Source: Escarpia spicata (taxonomy: Eukaryota > Annelida > Polychaeta > Sabellida > Siboglinidae). Taken from it: 64,000 bases of DNA. Position 1 is the first letter of the stretch. Each line of letters starts with the position of its first letter. The DNA lies in the NCBI GenBank assembly GCA_963995525.1, contig OZ023214.1:53997339-54061338 (forward strand), given 5' to 3'. Shown piece by piece: positions 54,148 to 64,000 of this stretch. Both the position numbers and the translations under genes were made by a program. The notes under the pieces were generated by a model, which was not told the origin of the DNA, searched no databases, and was given only the letters and a program-made list of their open reading frames with translations.

Positions 54148-54153
54148 AATAAA
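54148..54153 (+). terminator. Poly(A) signal AATAAA of the cassette
   Basis: AATAAA lies 73 bp after the TGA of the unknown ORF, closing a ~800-bp transcription unit. Confidence 0.45.
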
Positions 54154-54239
54154 ATGTGTAAACCTTATCTCGTGTCTTTTTTCTCCTAGTATAAGTACCG
54201 TGCACCCTACTCCATTTCTTAATTTCCGTAAACGTTAAA

Positions 54240-54460
54240 CCCACTTCCAATTACTATACAGCTCTACAACCTTCCCATCATAGTATAACGCTTTGCTATA
54301 ATAACAATTAGAGTGGTAGGAAAGGCGACAATAACACTATTTCCGACAAGGTCACAACCTTCGTCCTACTTCCGCTTATCGTACAGGTCTACGAACTTCA
54401 TATCATAGTATTGCGCTTTACTGTAACAAGACTTAGGGTGGTAAGAAAGGTTACGATAAT
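54240..54460 (+). repeat. 122-bp tandem repeat, two units
   Basis: CCACTTCCAATTACTATACAG...CCCATCATAGTATAACGCTTTGCT at 54240, and CCTACTTCCGCTTATCGTACAG...CATATCATAGTATTGCGCTTTACT at 54362. TAGGGTGGTAAGAAAGG-type blocks end each unit. Confidence 0.7.
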
Positions 54461-54464
54461 ATTA

Positions 54465-55080
54465 AACAGGTCATTACACAGATACAATTTAAAGGTCGAG
54501 CATTAATTTTAGGTTTAGGAAACTACATTTTGCTAGTGTGGTATTTTCATCCTATTCACCATGTTAGTATACCAGAGCGTGAGAAAAAAGTTTTCTTGAA
54601 ATTTCATTTTGACCCTGAAATTTCATTTTGAACATTTATTTAATTATATAAATCATTTAAGTACATTAGACTGTGGGTATATATTTGCGCCCTTGTATAA
54701 TGGTGTGAATTTCATGGAAAATGCCATGACTACAGCATTCCTATGTTTGTTATTTATAGCACTTGTGAACTGGTTCCTGGTCAATACGAAAACGTTTTTC
54801 GAATGTAGGCCAGTTTCTAGTTTTTTGTAATAGGCAAGTCCGAACTTGTCCAGGCCAGATACAATGTATTACATTTTATCCATACCTCGTCGCACACGAC
54901 GTGGTCAGCCTCATTGCGTCGACTTGAACGTGGCAAAACATTCATCAATGAAAACATGGCCAAAATATAATGATTCTTGTATAATTATGTTCAATTGGAT
55001 TAGTAATTAATAAATTATGTGTCGGTTTGTCGATTCGTCATGGAGCGCTATTTGACCTTGACCTATTCGTTAGGGGGCGC
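54465..55080. other. No gene seen
   Basis: A 73-codon frame at 54609-54830 has hydrophobic stretches but no other support. A 14-bp ATTTCATTTTGA(A/C)C duplication lies near 54602-54632. Confidence 0.35.
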
Positions 55081-55084
55081 CACA

Positions 55085-55175
55085 TGACCTTGTCCTTTGA
55101 TCTTTGACCATTGGCCGTTGATTTAGAAGTTACGTAATTTACCTCTTCCTCTTATCATGATCATTCCACACGTTG
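55085..55175 (-). repeat. Interspersed repeat, minus copy (partner at 51.55 kb)
   Basis: The reverse complement gives TCAACGTGTGGAATGATCAT, GGTAAATTACGT, GGTCAAAGATCAAAG, in register with 51548-51632. Confidence 0.6.
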
Positions 55176-55179
55176 AGAA

Positions 55180-56330
55180 CTACATGCTACACTATTGATG
55201 TACACGTCTTCTATCCCCTGTTCTTAAAGGGAGGTCAGTATTTATGAGTGTGCACCGAGTCGAAAGCCTTCTCGTACTCGACGAAAGCGATGCAGAGTGG
55301 AATATCATATTCTCGGTACTTCTCTTTCAGTTGGTTTACAACGTGTATGTGGTCTGTCGTTGAGTACCTGCTTCTGAATCCTGCTTGCTCTCGTGGTTGG
55401 TTTTCTTCGAGTGTCTTCTCTAGCCTATTCGATAGAGTCTGTGTGAGTAATTTGTAGATGTTTGATAACAGACATATCGGTCTGTAGTTCTTTAAGTATT
55501 TCTTATTTCCTTTCTTGAAGATTATCACCATATTTGCGTTCTTCTATGCGGAGGGTATTCGCCTTTCTGATAAGCATTTTGTATACAGCTTAGCCACTGT
55601 CTTCGAGATGGTATCTTCTCCTGCTTTCACTGTTTCAACGTTTACATGTTGCCTGATGTCTTCCCATTATTCATATCTCATAAGCGTTACTTCCACCTCC
55701 CATGGTGTTATCTCTGGTACCTATTTCGGGTCGGTGTGAATTATGGTACTCTGTTCACTGTCGTATAGCTCGGTGTATAATAAAATGTATTCCTCTATTC
55801 GTTTCATGATCATAATATCTTGATCTGTAGTTCTGTACCCTGATTGCCTATAAGTGTAATCAGTCTGTCTCGGTCCTGTGTTCTTCTGGCTTTCTTCTGG
55901 CTCGTTGATGCCATGATCGTTTCTCGTATGATCTCTTGTTTGTACTTTCTGATGTCCTCCTTCGCTTTCTTTTTGATGGTCTTGCATATTTCTACGTATT
56001 CTATTTGTTTTTATGTTCGTCGTTTTCCACCATTTTTCGTCGTTTATTCCTCAGTGCTCGTGTCGGTGACGCTATTCTCGTCTTTACATGCCTGCTGATT
56101 GCTTTGGCTACACTTGTCGCACTTAGTTGGATAATTTCAGTGATGGTTTCGCTCATGATGTCGATGGCATGTAGTTCTTGTAGTGTTTCGAATCGATTTC
56201 GCAGTTCGAGTTGGAATTCGATCTTTTTTGTTCCTATTCGTATGGTATCTACATGTGTTTATTAACTTCTTACTTTCAGCCTTGACGTCCAGTTTGATGT
56301 TGCTCATTACCATTCTATTATGTATTTACA
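55180..56330 (-). pseudogene. RTE-like LINE relic (RT N-terminal half)
   Basis: Minus strand from about 56000 downward: MQDHQKESEGGHQKVQTRDH, TRQTDYTYR-type linker and MIMKRIEEYILLYTELYDSE. From 55531: MVIIFKKGNKKYLKNYRPIC, LLSNIYKLLTQTLSNRLEKT, QPREQAGFRSRYSTTDHIHV, IPLCIAFVEYEKAFDSV (motif A with Glu-Tyr in place of Asp-Tyr). It then runs out near 55180, before motif C, at the junction with the interspersed repeat. This is a distinct RTE-like family from the 27.8-30.8 kb element. Confidence 0.7.
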
Positions 56331-56334
56331 GGCA

Positions 56335-57645
56335 ACCTGATACTGTGAAATGTTGGAGAAAGAAGTCCCCAGAACTCTGAATTGCATATGTATATGTACC
56401 GATCACGTGAAAATCATATTACATTAGTAGGATTGCCCCGATGATAGCGACATATGACTGTCTTACTGACTTACTGAGCGGTGGTATTTTACTCTAACCC
56501 ATCAGTCTTAATTGCATAATATATTATTATAGGTGTCGGAACCGGAGAAGGGCGTGGCGGCTCAGCCACCCAATAATTGAGGTTGGGGGCTGGACATAGG
56601 ATTAGTCACCCAATATTTAGGGAAGGTGGGTGGATATTGGGATGCCAATTGAGATTTTTTGTCAGCCTCGGGGAGCCTGGTGCAAATTTACGTTTTTGGA
56701 AATCTTTGAGGTTGGTTTGGCGAGCTGTAGGCGTGTGTGCAATTAAATGTTTGGCGAGCCTCGAGGGGGTGCAAGTCGATGTTTTGGAGAGCCTCGAGTT
56801 GTTTTTGTGCAAGCTTCAAAGGGGTTCTGGAGAGCCTCAGCCTGACGCCAGTGATAATTAATCTTGGGATAATTGTCCCTCTGCCTTTTTTTTGGATAAG
56901 ACGATAATTTAAATATGGTTTTTCAGTAATTAATTCAGCACGACTATACTCTGACATTGTAGCAGCTAGGCCACATTAAATATTGTTTTTGAAGAAAATT
57001 TGTGCATGTTGCGTGTTAGTTTTATTTTGACATACTATTATTCTGGTGTATTTTTGTTTATGTTTGCTGTAAGACACTGGTAGTAATTGGAGAGTTAATG
57101 TTAGTTAGTTAATGTTAGCAATGTCACATAATGATCACACTAGTCAGATCATTTTAGTTGTGCCTGTTTTTAATATGATCTTATGGTCAAATATATTATT
57201 CTGATTTAGGTGTAGATCTGTTAAAATATACCATTACTGTTTGACATTTGTGTTACTAATTTTAAATGACGTATCATAGTTGAATACAATGTGGAGTCAG
57301 ACACGTGGTACTACTCAGTTACCAAAACACCATGCATGCAGAACGTGTACCAAAATAAACATTACGTAAGGAAATTAATTCTGTTAGGGTCTATCTGCAG
57401 GTTACAATGCAGAGTCCCGTATGACACCAATACGACTGCGTATATAAATCCCTCCCAAAAAGCAAATTTTACTTCATAATCTTGGACTTCTACAGTTTCT
57501 AACTTCAATTTCCAGGTTAAATAACAAACTTGTGCTGCTGTCACGACATGTACAAGAATAATTTGTTTTCAAATGAAGTGGTTAAATGAAACCAATCTGC
57601 GAACTTTGTCTTTGATTGAACTATAATTGTTGAAGTGCTAAAATC
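56335..57645. other. 5' flank of the gypsy element; no LTR identified
   Basis: 56540-56850 is G-rich with GAGCCTCG(A)G(G/T)-type repeats (56660, 56757, 56790, 56830). The remainder is AT-rich. I looked for a copy of the candidate 3' LTR and a primer-binding site and saw neither. Confidence 0.3.
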
Positions 57646-57651
57646 AACAAT

Positions 57652-58776
57652 ATGGCTACCGCTATTATCGGCTCAATAAAGGAATTTGAACCAGGCCATG
57701 ATAATTGGCAGACGTACAAGCGTCGACTTGATGCGTGGTTGAGAGTAAATAAAATAGCGGAAGATCAAACAGTGGATGTGCTAATTGCAATAGTCGGGTC
57801 GCAGGCTGTCGACTTGTTGGTGTCTTTGTGCACACCAAATGACATAACTACTAAGTCATATGCAGACTTAACAGGCATGCTTACTAGGCATTACCAGTCG
57901 GGTAAAAACGAAGTCATATCGAGTTATCAGTTTGATACGCGCAACCAAGCGGAGAACGAGTCGATTTCGGACTATGTCGTAGCTTTGAAAAAGCTTAGCA
58001 TTAATTGCGCCTTTGGTGACGAATATCAACTAAACAAACGGCTTAGAAACCGGTTAGTTGTGGATGTCAAGGAGGAGGCCATTCGCAATCGGCTGTTGGC
58101 TGAACATGATTTGTCGGGGAAACGTGCTTGCGAAATTAGCATTCAAATGGACATGGCACGTTCGGGCAGTAAACTTATACATGCGCATTTATCAGTCAAT
58201 GCTGTCAAACAACAACAACGCAGATTTTTTAAACCAAGAGCTGCTTCTCATTTTGACACTGATCAAAAGTGTTACCGTTGCCATGGCAAGCATCAAGCAG
58301 ACGCATGTCGCTTCAAAAATGCTAAATGCTTCAGCTGTAACAAGATTGGCCATGTCGCAAAGGCCTGCCGCAATAGAGGAAGCTCAAAGACAGAGTTCCG
58401 CGATAGTTATAGACAGAAACGTAGTGGTAGAACCAATCACATCTGTAGAACCAATCACATCTGCAATGAGGATGATGAAGCTTTGTATGAAGTGAGCGAT
58501 GTTTCTTCAGTAAATGTTGTTGGCAGTGACGAACTAAAAGTCGAAGTAGACGTCAATGGTACACCAATCTCTTTCACTGCGTCTTCGGTGTCCATCATTA
58601 GCGAAGAAACTTACGCGAAGTTCGTGTTGAGTGACTCTAAAGCAAAATTGAGAGGGTACACAGGACATTGTATTGAACTTCTTGGGGAAATTACCGTGAA
58701 CGCCAAGTACGGTGGGCAAGAATGCCAACTGCCATTACTTGTAGCCGAAGGGAGACACACGTCTCTTTTTGGGTGA
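57652..58776 (+). CDS. Ty3/gypsy gag with zinc knuckles, plus protease remnant
   Basis: The open frame is 374 codons. Residues 1-200 form the capsid-like part (NWQTYKRRLDAWLRVNKI, LTRHYQSGKNEVISSYQF, SISDYVVALKKLS). Two zinc-knuckle-type clusters lie at about residues 207-239: CYRCHGKHQADAC and CFSCNKIGHVAKAC. From about residue 290 the protease region begins (VDVNGTPISFTASSVSIISE). The catalytic DTGA expected before SVSII is replaced by TAS, so the aspartic protease is dead. A nine-codon duplication (RTNHIC twice) lies just before it. The TGA at 58774 sits where the family has Trp, separating this frame from the RT. Confidence 0.75.
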   Translation: MATAIIGSIKEFEPGHDNWQTYKRRLDAWLRVNKIAEDQTVDVLIAIVGSQAVDLLVSLCTPNDITTKSYADLTGMLTRHYQSGKNEVISSYQFDTRNQAENESISDYVVALKKLSINCAFGDEYQLNKRLRNRLVVDVKEEAIRNRLLAEHDLSGKRACEISIQMDMARSGSKLIHAHLSVNAVKQQQRRFFKPRAASHFDTDQKCYRCHGKHQADACRFKNAKCFSCNKIGHVAKACRNRGSSKTEFRDSYRQKRSGRTNHICRTNHICNEDDEALYEVSDVSSVNVVGSDELKVEVDVNGTPISFTASSVSIISEETYAKFVLSDSKAKLRGYTGHCIELLGEITVNAKYGGQECQLPLLVAEGRHTSLFG

Positions 58777-61627
58777 AACTGGATGGAGAGGATTAAACTC
58801 AACTGGGAAGAAATACTTCATGTCGAACGCAAAGGTGATCGCAGTTTGGAGAGACTCCTTGGGAAATACAAAGATGTTTTTGCAGACGGGTACGGTGAAA
58901 TGACGCCATTCAAAGCACACATTACATTGAAAGATGATGCGGCTCCAATATTTCATAAAGCGAGACCTGTACCATACCCTTTGCGCGAGAAGGTCGACAA
59001 AGAGCTCGACAAGCAAGTTGCTGCGGGCATCTTGAAGAAGGTCGAACGAGCAGAGTGGGCGTCGCCGGTGGTGCAGTGATTACAAGGTATCGATCAACAA
59101 GGTTGTGGAGGACACACCCTATCCTCTACCAACCGCTGATGATATTTTCAGTACACTTGTTGGTGGTAAGGCATTTACCAAAATTTACCTTTCAAACGCA
59201 TTCAATCAGCTGAAAGTAGACGAGAATTCAGGACACTATCTGACAATAAACACGACGAAGGGTCTATTCCAACCAACAAGACTGCCGTATGGAATCAAGA
59301 CAGCGCCACTCGTGTTTCAGATTGTGATGGACCAGGTATTGCAGGGAATCCCAGGTGTCTGCTGTTACATTGATGACACACTCATAACAGCTAGTTCTGA
59401 GGCACATCTTCAGAGACTGGAGACTGTACTTCAACTGCTTGAAAAGCACGGAATTCGAGCAAAGCGTGCTAAATGCAGCTTCTTAACGAATGAAATCCAG
59501 TATTTAGGTCACAAGATTGATGCAATCGGGATCCATCCAATTGCAGACCGAGTTGAAGCAATCTGGAATGCCAAAGTGCCAGAAAACGTGACTGGGTAAA
59601 GACAGTATCTCGGTATCGTCAACTACTATGGCAAGTTTCTAAAACAATTGTCTACTACCTTGGCCCCATTGCACAGCCTACTGCGAGCTGATACTGAGTG
59701 GCTCTGGACTGATTGTGACGAGGCAGTGAAAACGATCAAAGAGCAGTTAACAGGTGACAATGTGCTGGTGCATTACGATACGCACAAAACATTCGTGTTG
59801 GCATGTGATGCCTCTGCAAACGGGGTTGGTGCAATATTGTCGCACATTATGGCAGACGGCATAGAGAGACAAATCGCTTTCAGCTCACGAACATTGACGT
59901 CAAGCGAACGTAATTATGCTCAAATTGAAAAGGAGGCTCTGAGCATAATTTATGGGGCGAAGAAATTCCACAAGTACATCTATGGTCGAACGTTTAGCCT
60001 CATCACTGACCATAAACCTCTCACGACCATTCTCGGGCCAAAGAAAGGGGTTCCGACGCTTGCCGCTTTAAGACTTCAGAGATGGGCACTCATCCTATTG
60101 ACGTACGACTATGACATCACGTACCGACGCTCAGAGGAACACGTCAATGCCGATTTTCTGAGTAGAGCTCCAACTGGTGTTGCTAGAGAAAACCTTGAAC
60201 TTGACGTCAACTACTTCACGTACGCGAACGAGTTGCCAATCACAGCGAAGTAAATCAGTGCACCCACGAGAAATGACCCAGTCTTGTCAAAGGTGAAGGA
60301 CTTCGTCATGCACGGTTGGCCAGGCAAAGTTGATGCGAACTTGGCGCCATATCATAGACGAAGTGATGAACTGTCAGTTGATCAGGGATGTGGGGGTTGC
60401 GAGTGATAATACCAGAACGTCAACGGTCGGCGTTACTGCAACGACTACATGAAGACCACTTTGGCATTGTTCGTACGAAGGCCATTGCTCGCAACTACTT
60501 CTGGTTCCCTGGCATCGACAAAGCAACTGAAGACATGATAAGCGCGTGCTCTATTTGCCAAACGTTACAACATGACCCTGTCAAATCACCACTGATGCCA
60601 TGGAAATACCCAAGTCACCCATGGTCGCGAGTGCATGCAGATTTTGCAATGTTCAAGAATATGAACTATCTTCTTGTTGTTGACAGTTTCTCAAAGTGGT
60701 TCTAAGTAGTTCCCATGAAATCGGCGACCGCGTCTCGGACTATTGAAGAACTGAGAAAACTGTTCGCTCAGCAGGGTCTTCCTGAAGAACTGGGTACCGA
60801 TAATGGACCCCAGTTCATTGCGTCTGAATTTGAATCATTCATGAGAACAAATGGTGTGAAACATACAAAATGTCCACCATACCACCCAGCCAGCAATGGG
60901 CAGGTGGAAAGAGTTGTACAGATCTTGAAGTCAGGGTTACACAAACACGCACTGTATAACAAGTCTGGTGTTTCGGAAAGTCAGAGACTGCAGAGCTTTC
61001 TGCTAACGTATCGCACCACTCCGCACGCTGTCACAGGTCGTACTCCAGCGGAACTATTCATGAAAAGACAGCTTTGTACTCGCCTCACTTTGTTGAAGCC
61101 AAACTTGACGATGGACGTGCAGAACAAGCAAGACATCCAAGCGCAATATCACGACCGCCACTCGTCAATGCGAGAGTTCACTCCGATGCAGTTGGTGAGG
61201 GTGAAGAATTGTTATGACAATGGCATTATCAAGTTCGTACTCGGTTCGGTCGTTAAGGCCAATGCGCTTCCTTGTTCGTGTTGGTCACAGACTACGCTAC
61301 TGCCGTGTCGATCATTTACGGCGTACTGGCGAGACGACGTCAGTGGACTCCGAGGCACTACGACGTTAAGAGGTGGCCACATCGCCGCTGTTGCGTAATG
61401 ACGATGTGGTAGCAACTACTCCAGCTACTCCGATACGAGCTGCTCCGATACGCGCAGCTGCGCTGATGACTCCATCGACTCGGCGCAACCGCGCACAATT
61501 TGATGACTCGTATCTGATGAATCCCGCACCGCCACATGACGTCTCGATCCAGCAGAAACCTGCAACTCCGCCATCGCCGCGTAGATCGACTCGTGTGTGT
61601 CGTGCACCACTTCGTTTGGACTTGTAA
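58777..61627 (+). pseudogene. Ty3/gypsy pol: RT, RNase H, integrase
   Basis: Frames in order: RT start WMERIKLNWEEIL (58780) to WASPVVQ (59079). After a shift comes TKIYLSNAFNQLKVDE (59165-59225), motif A, where the catalytic Asp is Tyr. Next are LPYGIKTAPLVFQ and CCYIDDTLI, motif C with YIDD intact (about 59365). RNase H (59648-60253) has FVLACDASANGVGAILS, IEKEALSIIYGAKKFHKYIY and HVNADFLSR. Integrase has an HHCC part (HEDHFGI near 60453; CSICQ near 60550), VHADFAM, GTDNGPQFIASEF and NGQVERVVQ as the D,D,E triad (60715-60920). Stops at 59079, 59597, 60251 and 60703 plus shifts inactivate it. The tail reads RRSTRVCRAPLRLDL near 61590. Confidence 0.85.
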
Positions 61628-61779
61628 CACAATAAGAATTGACTTTTGAAATTATAATACAGCAAGTATTGACTTTTAGTTTCTAGCTAGTTGCTACACA
61701 AGTATATTAATGAAAGACATTTAATTTCAGTGTTACATTCAGTGAAATATTAATCGTTTATTTGATACCTTTCGCAAAA

Positions 61780-61793
61780 TAAGTGTAAGGGGA
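61780..61793 (+). other. Candidate polypurine tract
   Basis: AAGTGTAAGGGGA, directly before the TGTGATA start of the candidate 3' LTR; such a tract primes plus-strand DNA synthesis in LTR elements. Confidence 0.4.
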
Positions 61794-61944
61794 TGTGATA
61801 TATGTAATGGGCCGAATAGGCAACATTGGTACGATGCTGTATGTATTGGTATCTGGGCCGAAGAGGAGTTCCGGTTCCGGGGGCCCGGTTGGTGGGCTAA
61901 TAAATTCGTTAAATGCCTTCTGTCACACGCTTCGTAATATGACA
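61794..61944 (+). repeat. Candidate 3' LTR
   Basis: It starts TGTGATATATG after the purine tract and ends ...TAATATGACA, giving TG..CA ends over about 151 bp. AATAAA is at 61899-61904. No matching 5' LTR was found, so the borders are provisional. Confidence 0.3.
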
Positions 61945-61964
61945 CTTGACAGTCACATACACAA

Positions 61965-62275
61965 CAACCGGCAATAAAGGCTCTGGCAATTTACTGGGCC
62001 GATCTATGTTTAGGAGTCAACAATTGACGCATAGTTAATTTGCCATCTCAGTTTGACCTAAACCAGACAAAATAACTAACATTTGTGCTGTTCGTTGTTA
62101 ACGTACTAGTTGTCTATAAATGGAACACATTGCCGTCTAGAATATTACTGCACTCTGGATGTGAGCAATAAATTTTTTATAACCACATCATTTTGAAATA
62201 AATGTCAATGTCGTTTGCCGTAGGTGTTTCCCTGGCAGCATATATGACATAAACTATAATGTTACTGCTGTCTGC
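61965..62275. other. No gene seen
   Basis: AT-rich flank after the gypsy element; possibly the intron side of the candidate exon that follows. Confidence 0.3.
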
Positions 62276-62278
62276 TAG

Positions 62279-62413
62279 CCACGGACTCGGCGACAGCTGG
62301 GCAACAATGATGGTTATACTGATGTGGCTGAAATTAAATGCATGCGTCAATATAAGGACGGTTTATTCGAAGACGACACCATTAGAGAAATGCTAAGATG
62401 CACAGAAACGTGA
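62279..62413 (+). CDS. Weak candidate terminal exon
   Basis: An acceptor-like CTGCTGTCTGCTAG ends at 62278. One frame then reads NNDGYTDVAEIKCMRQYKDG and LFEDDTIREMLRCTET to TGA at 62411-62413. AATAAA follows ten bases later (62423-62428). The segment has two Cys about 20 residues apart and coding-like composition. Product unknown and only one exon visible. Confidence 0.25.
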   Translation, partial: PRTRRQLGNNDGYTDVAEIKCMRQYKDGLFEDDTIREMLRCTET

Positions 62414-62429
62414 CATGTTCTCAATAAAA

Positions 62430-62790
62430 TGCGTGAAACGACTTAGTTGAAGTGATGTTTTATTATACGTTTCAACATTGGATTTCTCCCAGAGGGGCAA
62501 TCGCTCCTCGTTAAGACTCATATGACCTCTTACACTTCCCTAGCCGACCTAAACATCTCACAATCAATGCACATGAATTAGATTATATCTTACTTTAGCA
62601 CTCAAGCGTGTTCAATTATATGGCGATTCTTACATAAGTATGTATTATGTTTGTAACGTACTAGTCGGAGTATCGTAATAAAAGATGTGCTCAATCTTAC
62701 CTAGTTTCAGGGAGATTTATTTATCATAAACCGGTCTCCCCGTCCCAACCAGGCCTGTCGTTGAGCTGTCAACTGGTGCACGAAGCGAGA
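62430..62790. other. No gene seen; one donor-like site on the minus strand
   Basis: ACTAG|GTAAGATTG on the minus strand near 62698. No exon frame could be tied to it. Confidence 0.3.
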
Positions 62791-62794
62791 ATCC

Positions 62795-63500
62795 AAGGAC
62801 AAATAAAGTCATCGTCAAACGATGCATTTTCGAAATTGGGCGCTTCCACAAAAGTCTTAACACCACAATGGTTGCATTATATACTTTATTTCATTATCAA
62901 AATGCCATGTCATACATTTGCGGATAGTTTATAGTCTCCCCGTCAAAATGAGGTACAGTGTAGTGCTGTTACCTGGTATGGTAAATGTACAGCTAAGGTC
63001 AAACGAGGTCACCGTGAAATGATGAATATTCGATTTTTATTTGCAATAACATGAACGTCGTAAAGTTACAATGTCTCTTTATCTAAATGGAGCTATCAAC
63101 TAATGGATTATGTGGGGAGAGACGATCACAACGTCATCGCCAAGTAATAAATGTTCGAAATTAAGCCATTCCACAAAAGTTATTTGGGTGGCATTTTATG
63201 TTTTGTTTACCAGTGGTTACGTATATCTATGTTAACTACCCATGATCATGTCATATACCTTTGGAAAGCCTACTGTCTCTCCATGAATACGGTATACGAA
63301 TGGGAGCTATCAGGTGGTGTAGTAGGTGTGAAGTGAAGGCCAAACATGGTCCCATCAAATTATTAATGTTCAAAACTGCAACATTCAGCAAACGTTGTAC
63401 AGATACAATGGTTGCGTATCTACTTTGTCTACCTACACTAAGCCAGCTTAGAAAGTGTATTCTTCCCCCGTCACAATGAGGTATAGCATGGAGTTGTAAA
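62795..63500 (+). repeat. Second array of the ~197-bp satellite
   Basis: Units carry the same blocks as 19195-20040: GTCAAACGA(T/G)G(C/T), TTCGAAATTGGGCGCTTCC, CATGTCATA..TTTGC/TTGGAAAGCC, CGTCAAAATGAGGTA, and GGTGGTG(T/C)..TAG. About 3.5 units are visible. Open frames here (61 and 72 codons) are repeat by-products. Confidence 0.7.
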
Positions 63501-64000
63501 GTGGTGCTCTAACTGTGGAGCGGTTAAATGAATTTTTCTTGTTTATGCCTTTCCGCAGATCAGCCAACATGTGATATTATACTTTAAAGGCATTTTTATT
63601 ACCGATAATTCATGTTAGATCCATCACTCAAGGGATGTGAAAAAAGGTTTATGCCAACTTCGATTTTAAATTTGAAGGTACTTTTGAGGGTCACAAGCCC
63701 AAACTTGTGTCAATATATTGTTATTAATTAATTTACATAATTGATTTACACGTGTTTGTACACATGTTTGCATAAAACCAAATATTTTATTATTTGCACT
63801 TGTATTGTCAGCTAATATTAGCTGTTGCATTTTGAAATTACTCATGTATAGAATAATATAATTTTTTTTTCTTCGAAATGTGTTTATCGCGTACACCAAT
63901 GTTGTTTGTACACCCATTTATTATTTTCTTGTTGACATAATATACATATCATTATATCAATATACATGTGCTTGGTCATTAACACGACGTGGGAGTTCGG
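63500..64000. other. No gene seen
   Basis: AT-rich sequence with poly(T) runs; the 83-codon minus frame at 63666-63917 is low in complexity and unsupported. Confidence 0.4.

Noticed and set aside
56335..57650. 5' LTR of the gypsy element
   Set aside because: No copy of the 61794-61944 sequence and no convincing primer-binding site could be seen.

Overview
The window looks like intergenic or intronic DNA of a marine invertebrate animal. It is AT-rich, carries intron-type splice signals and poly(A) signals, and is filled with metazoan repeats: several non-LTR retrotransposon (LINE) families, a Penelope-like element, a Ty3/gypsy LTR element, a hAT transposase relic, tRNA-derived SINEs, a TTAA-flanked MITE, microsatellites and tandem arrays with 120-235 bp units. 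A CR1 element with a PHD finger and a 2A-like peptide, plus a mobile FEN/PIN-type nuclease family, suggests an invertebrate deuterostome or lophotrochozoan (for example a lancelet, echinoderm, hemichordate or mollusc). The sequence alone does not fix the species. I see no rRNA, free-standing tRNA gene, CRISPR array or bacterial-style operon.

Layout. 0-8 kb: hAT (ZMYM1-like) transposase relic (-), repeat-rich DNA, 3' half of a Penelope-like element (+), a LINE 3' end (-), one candidate host exon and a LINE RT relic (+). 8-13.4 kb: mostly unique DNA with a candidate promoter, a MITE, a candidate secreted-protein first exon (-), microsatellites and a ~153-bp tandem array. 13.4-20 kb: two copies of one tRNA-SINE, a broken CR1 (-), a candidate exon (+), a LINE tail relic and two adjacent tandem arrays. 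20-27 kb: a nuclease-family gene (-) split by a near full-length CR1 (+) that encodes a 2A-like motif. 27.8-30.8 kb: an RTE-type LINE (-) bracketed by a 15-bp target-site duplication. 32-35 kb: an L2/Rex-like LINE (-). 35.3-36.4 kb: AC-rich satellite. 36.9-40.2 kb: the best preserved gene of the window, a CR1 whose ORF2 is fully open and follows ORF1 through a perfect in-phase TTTAAAC heptamer.

40.5-47.4 kb: a possible three-exon gene (-), a NADAR-domain relic (+), a gag relic (-), a (CAGG)n microsatellite, another LINE relic (-) and a candidate host first exon (-). 47.4-57.6 kb: largely unique or low-copy DNA with tandem duplications, two LINE relics, and a compact TATA-ORF-poly(A) cassette at 53.3-54.15 kb that sits inside a broken tandem repeat and encodes proteins I do not recognise. 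57.6-62 kb: a Ty3/gypsy gag-pol with inactivating lesions and a candidate 3' LTR. 62.3-64 kb: a weak candidate terminal exon and a second array of the ~197-bp satellite also found at 19.2-20.0 kb.

Most protein-coding sequence here belongs to mobile elements at different stages of decay. CR1 ORF2 at 37.2-40.1 kb is the only long ORF that looks fully functional. Host genes are represented only by isolated candidate exons inferred from splice signals and coding character.
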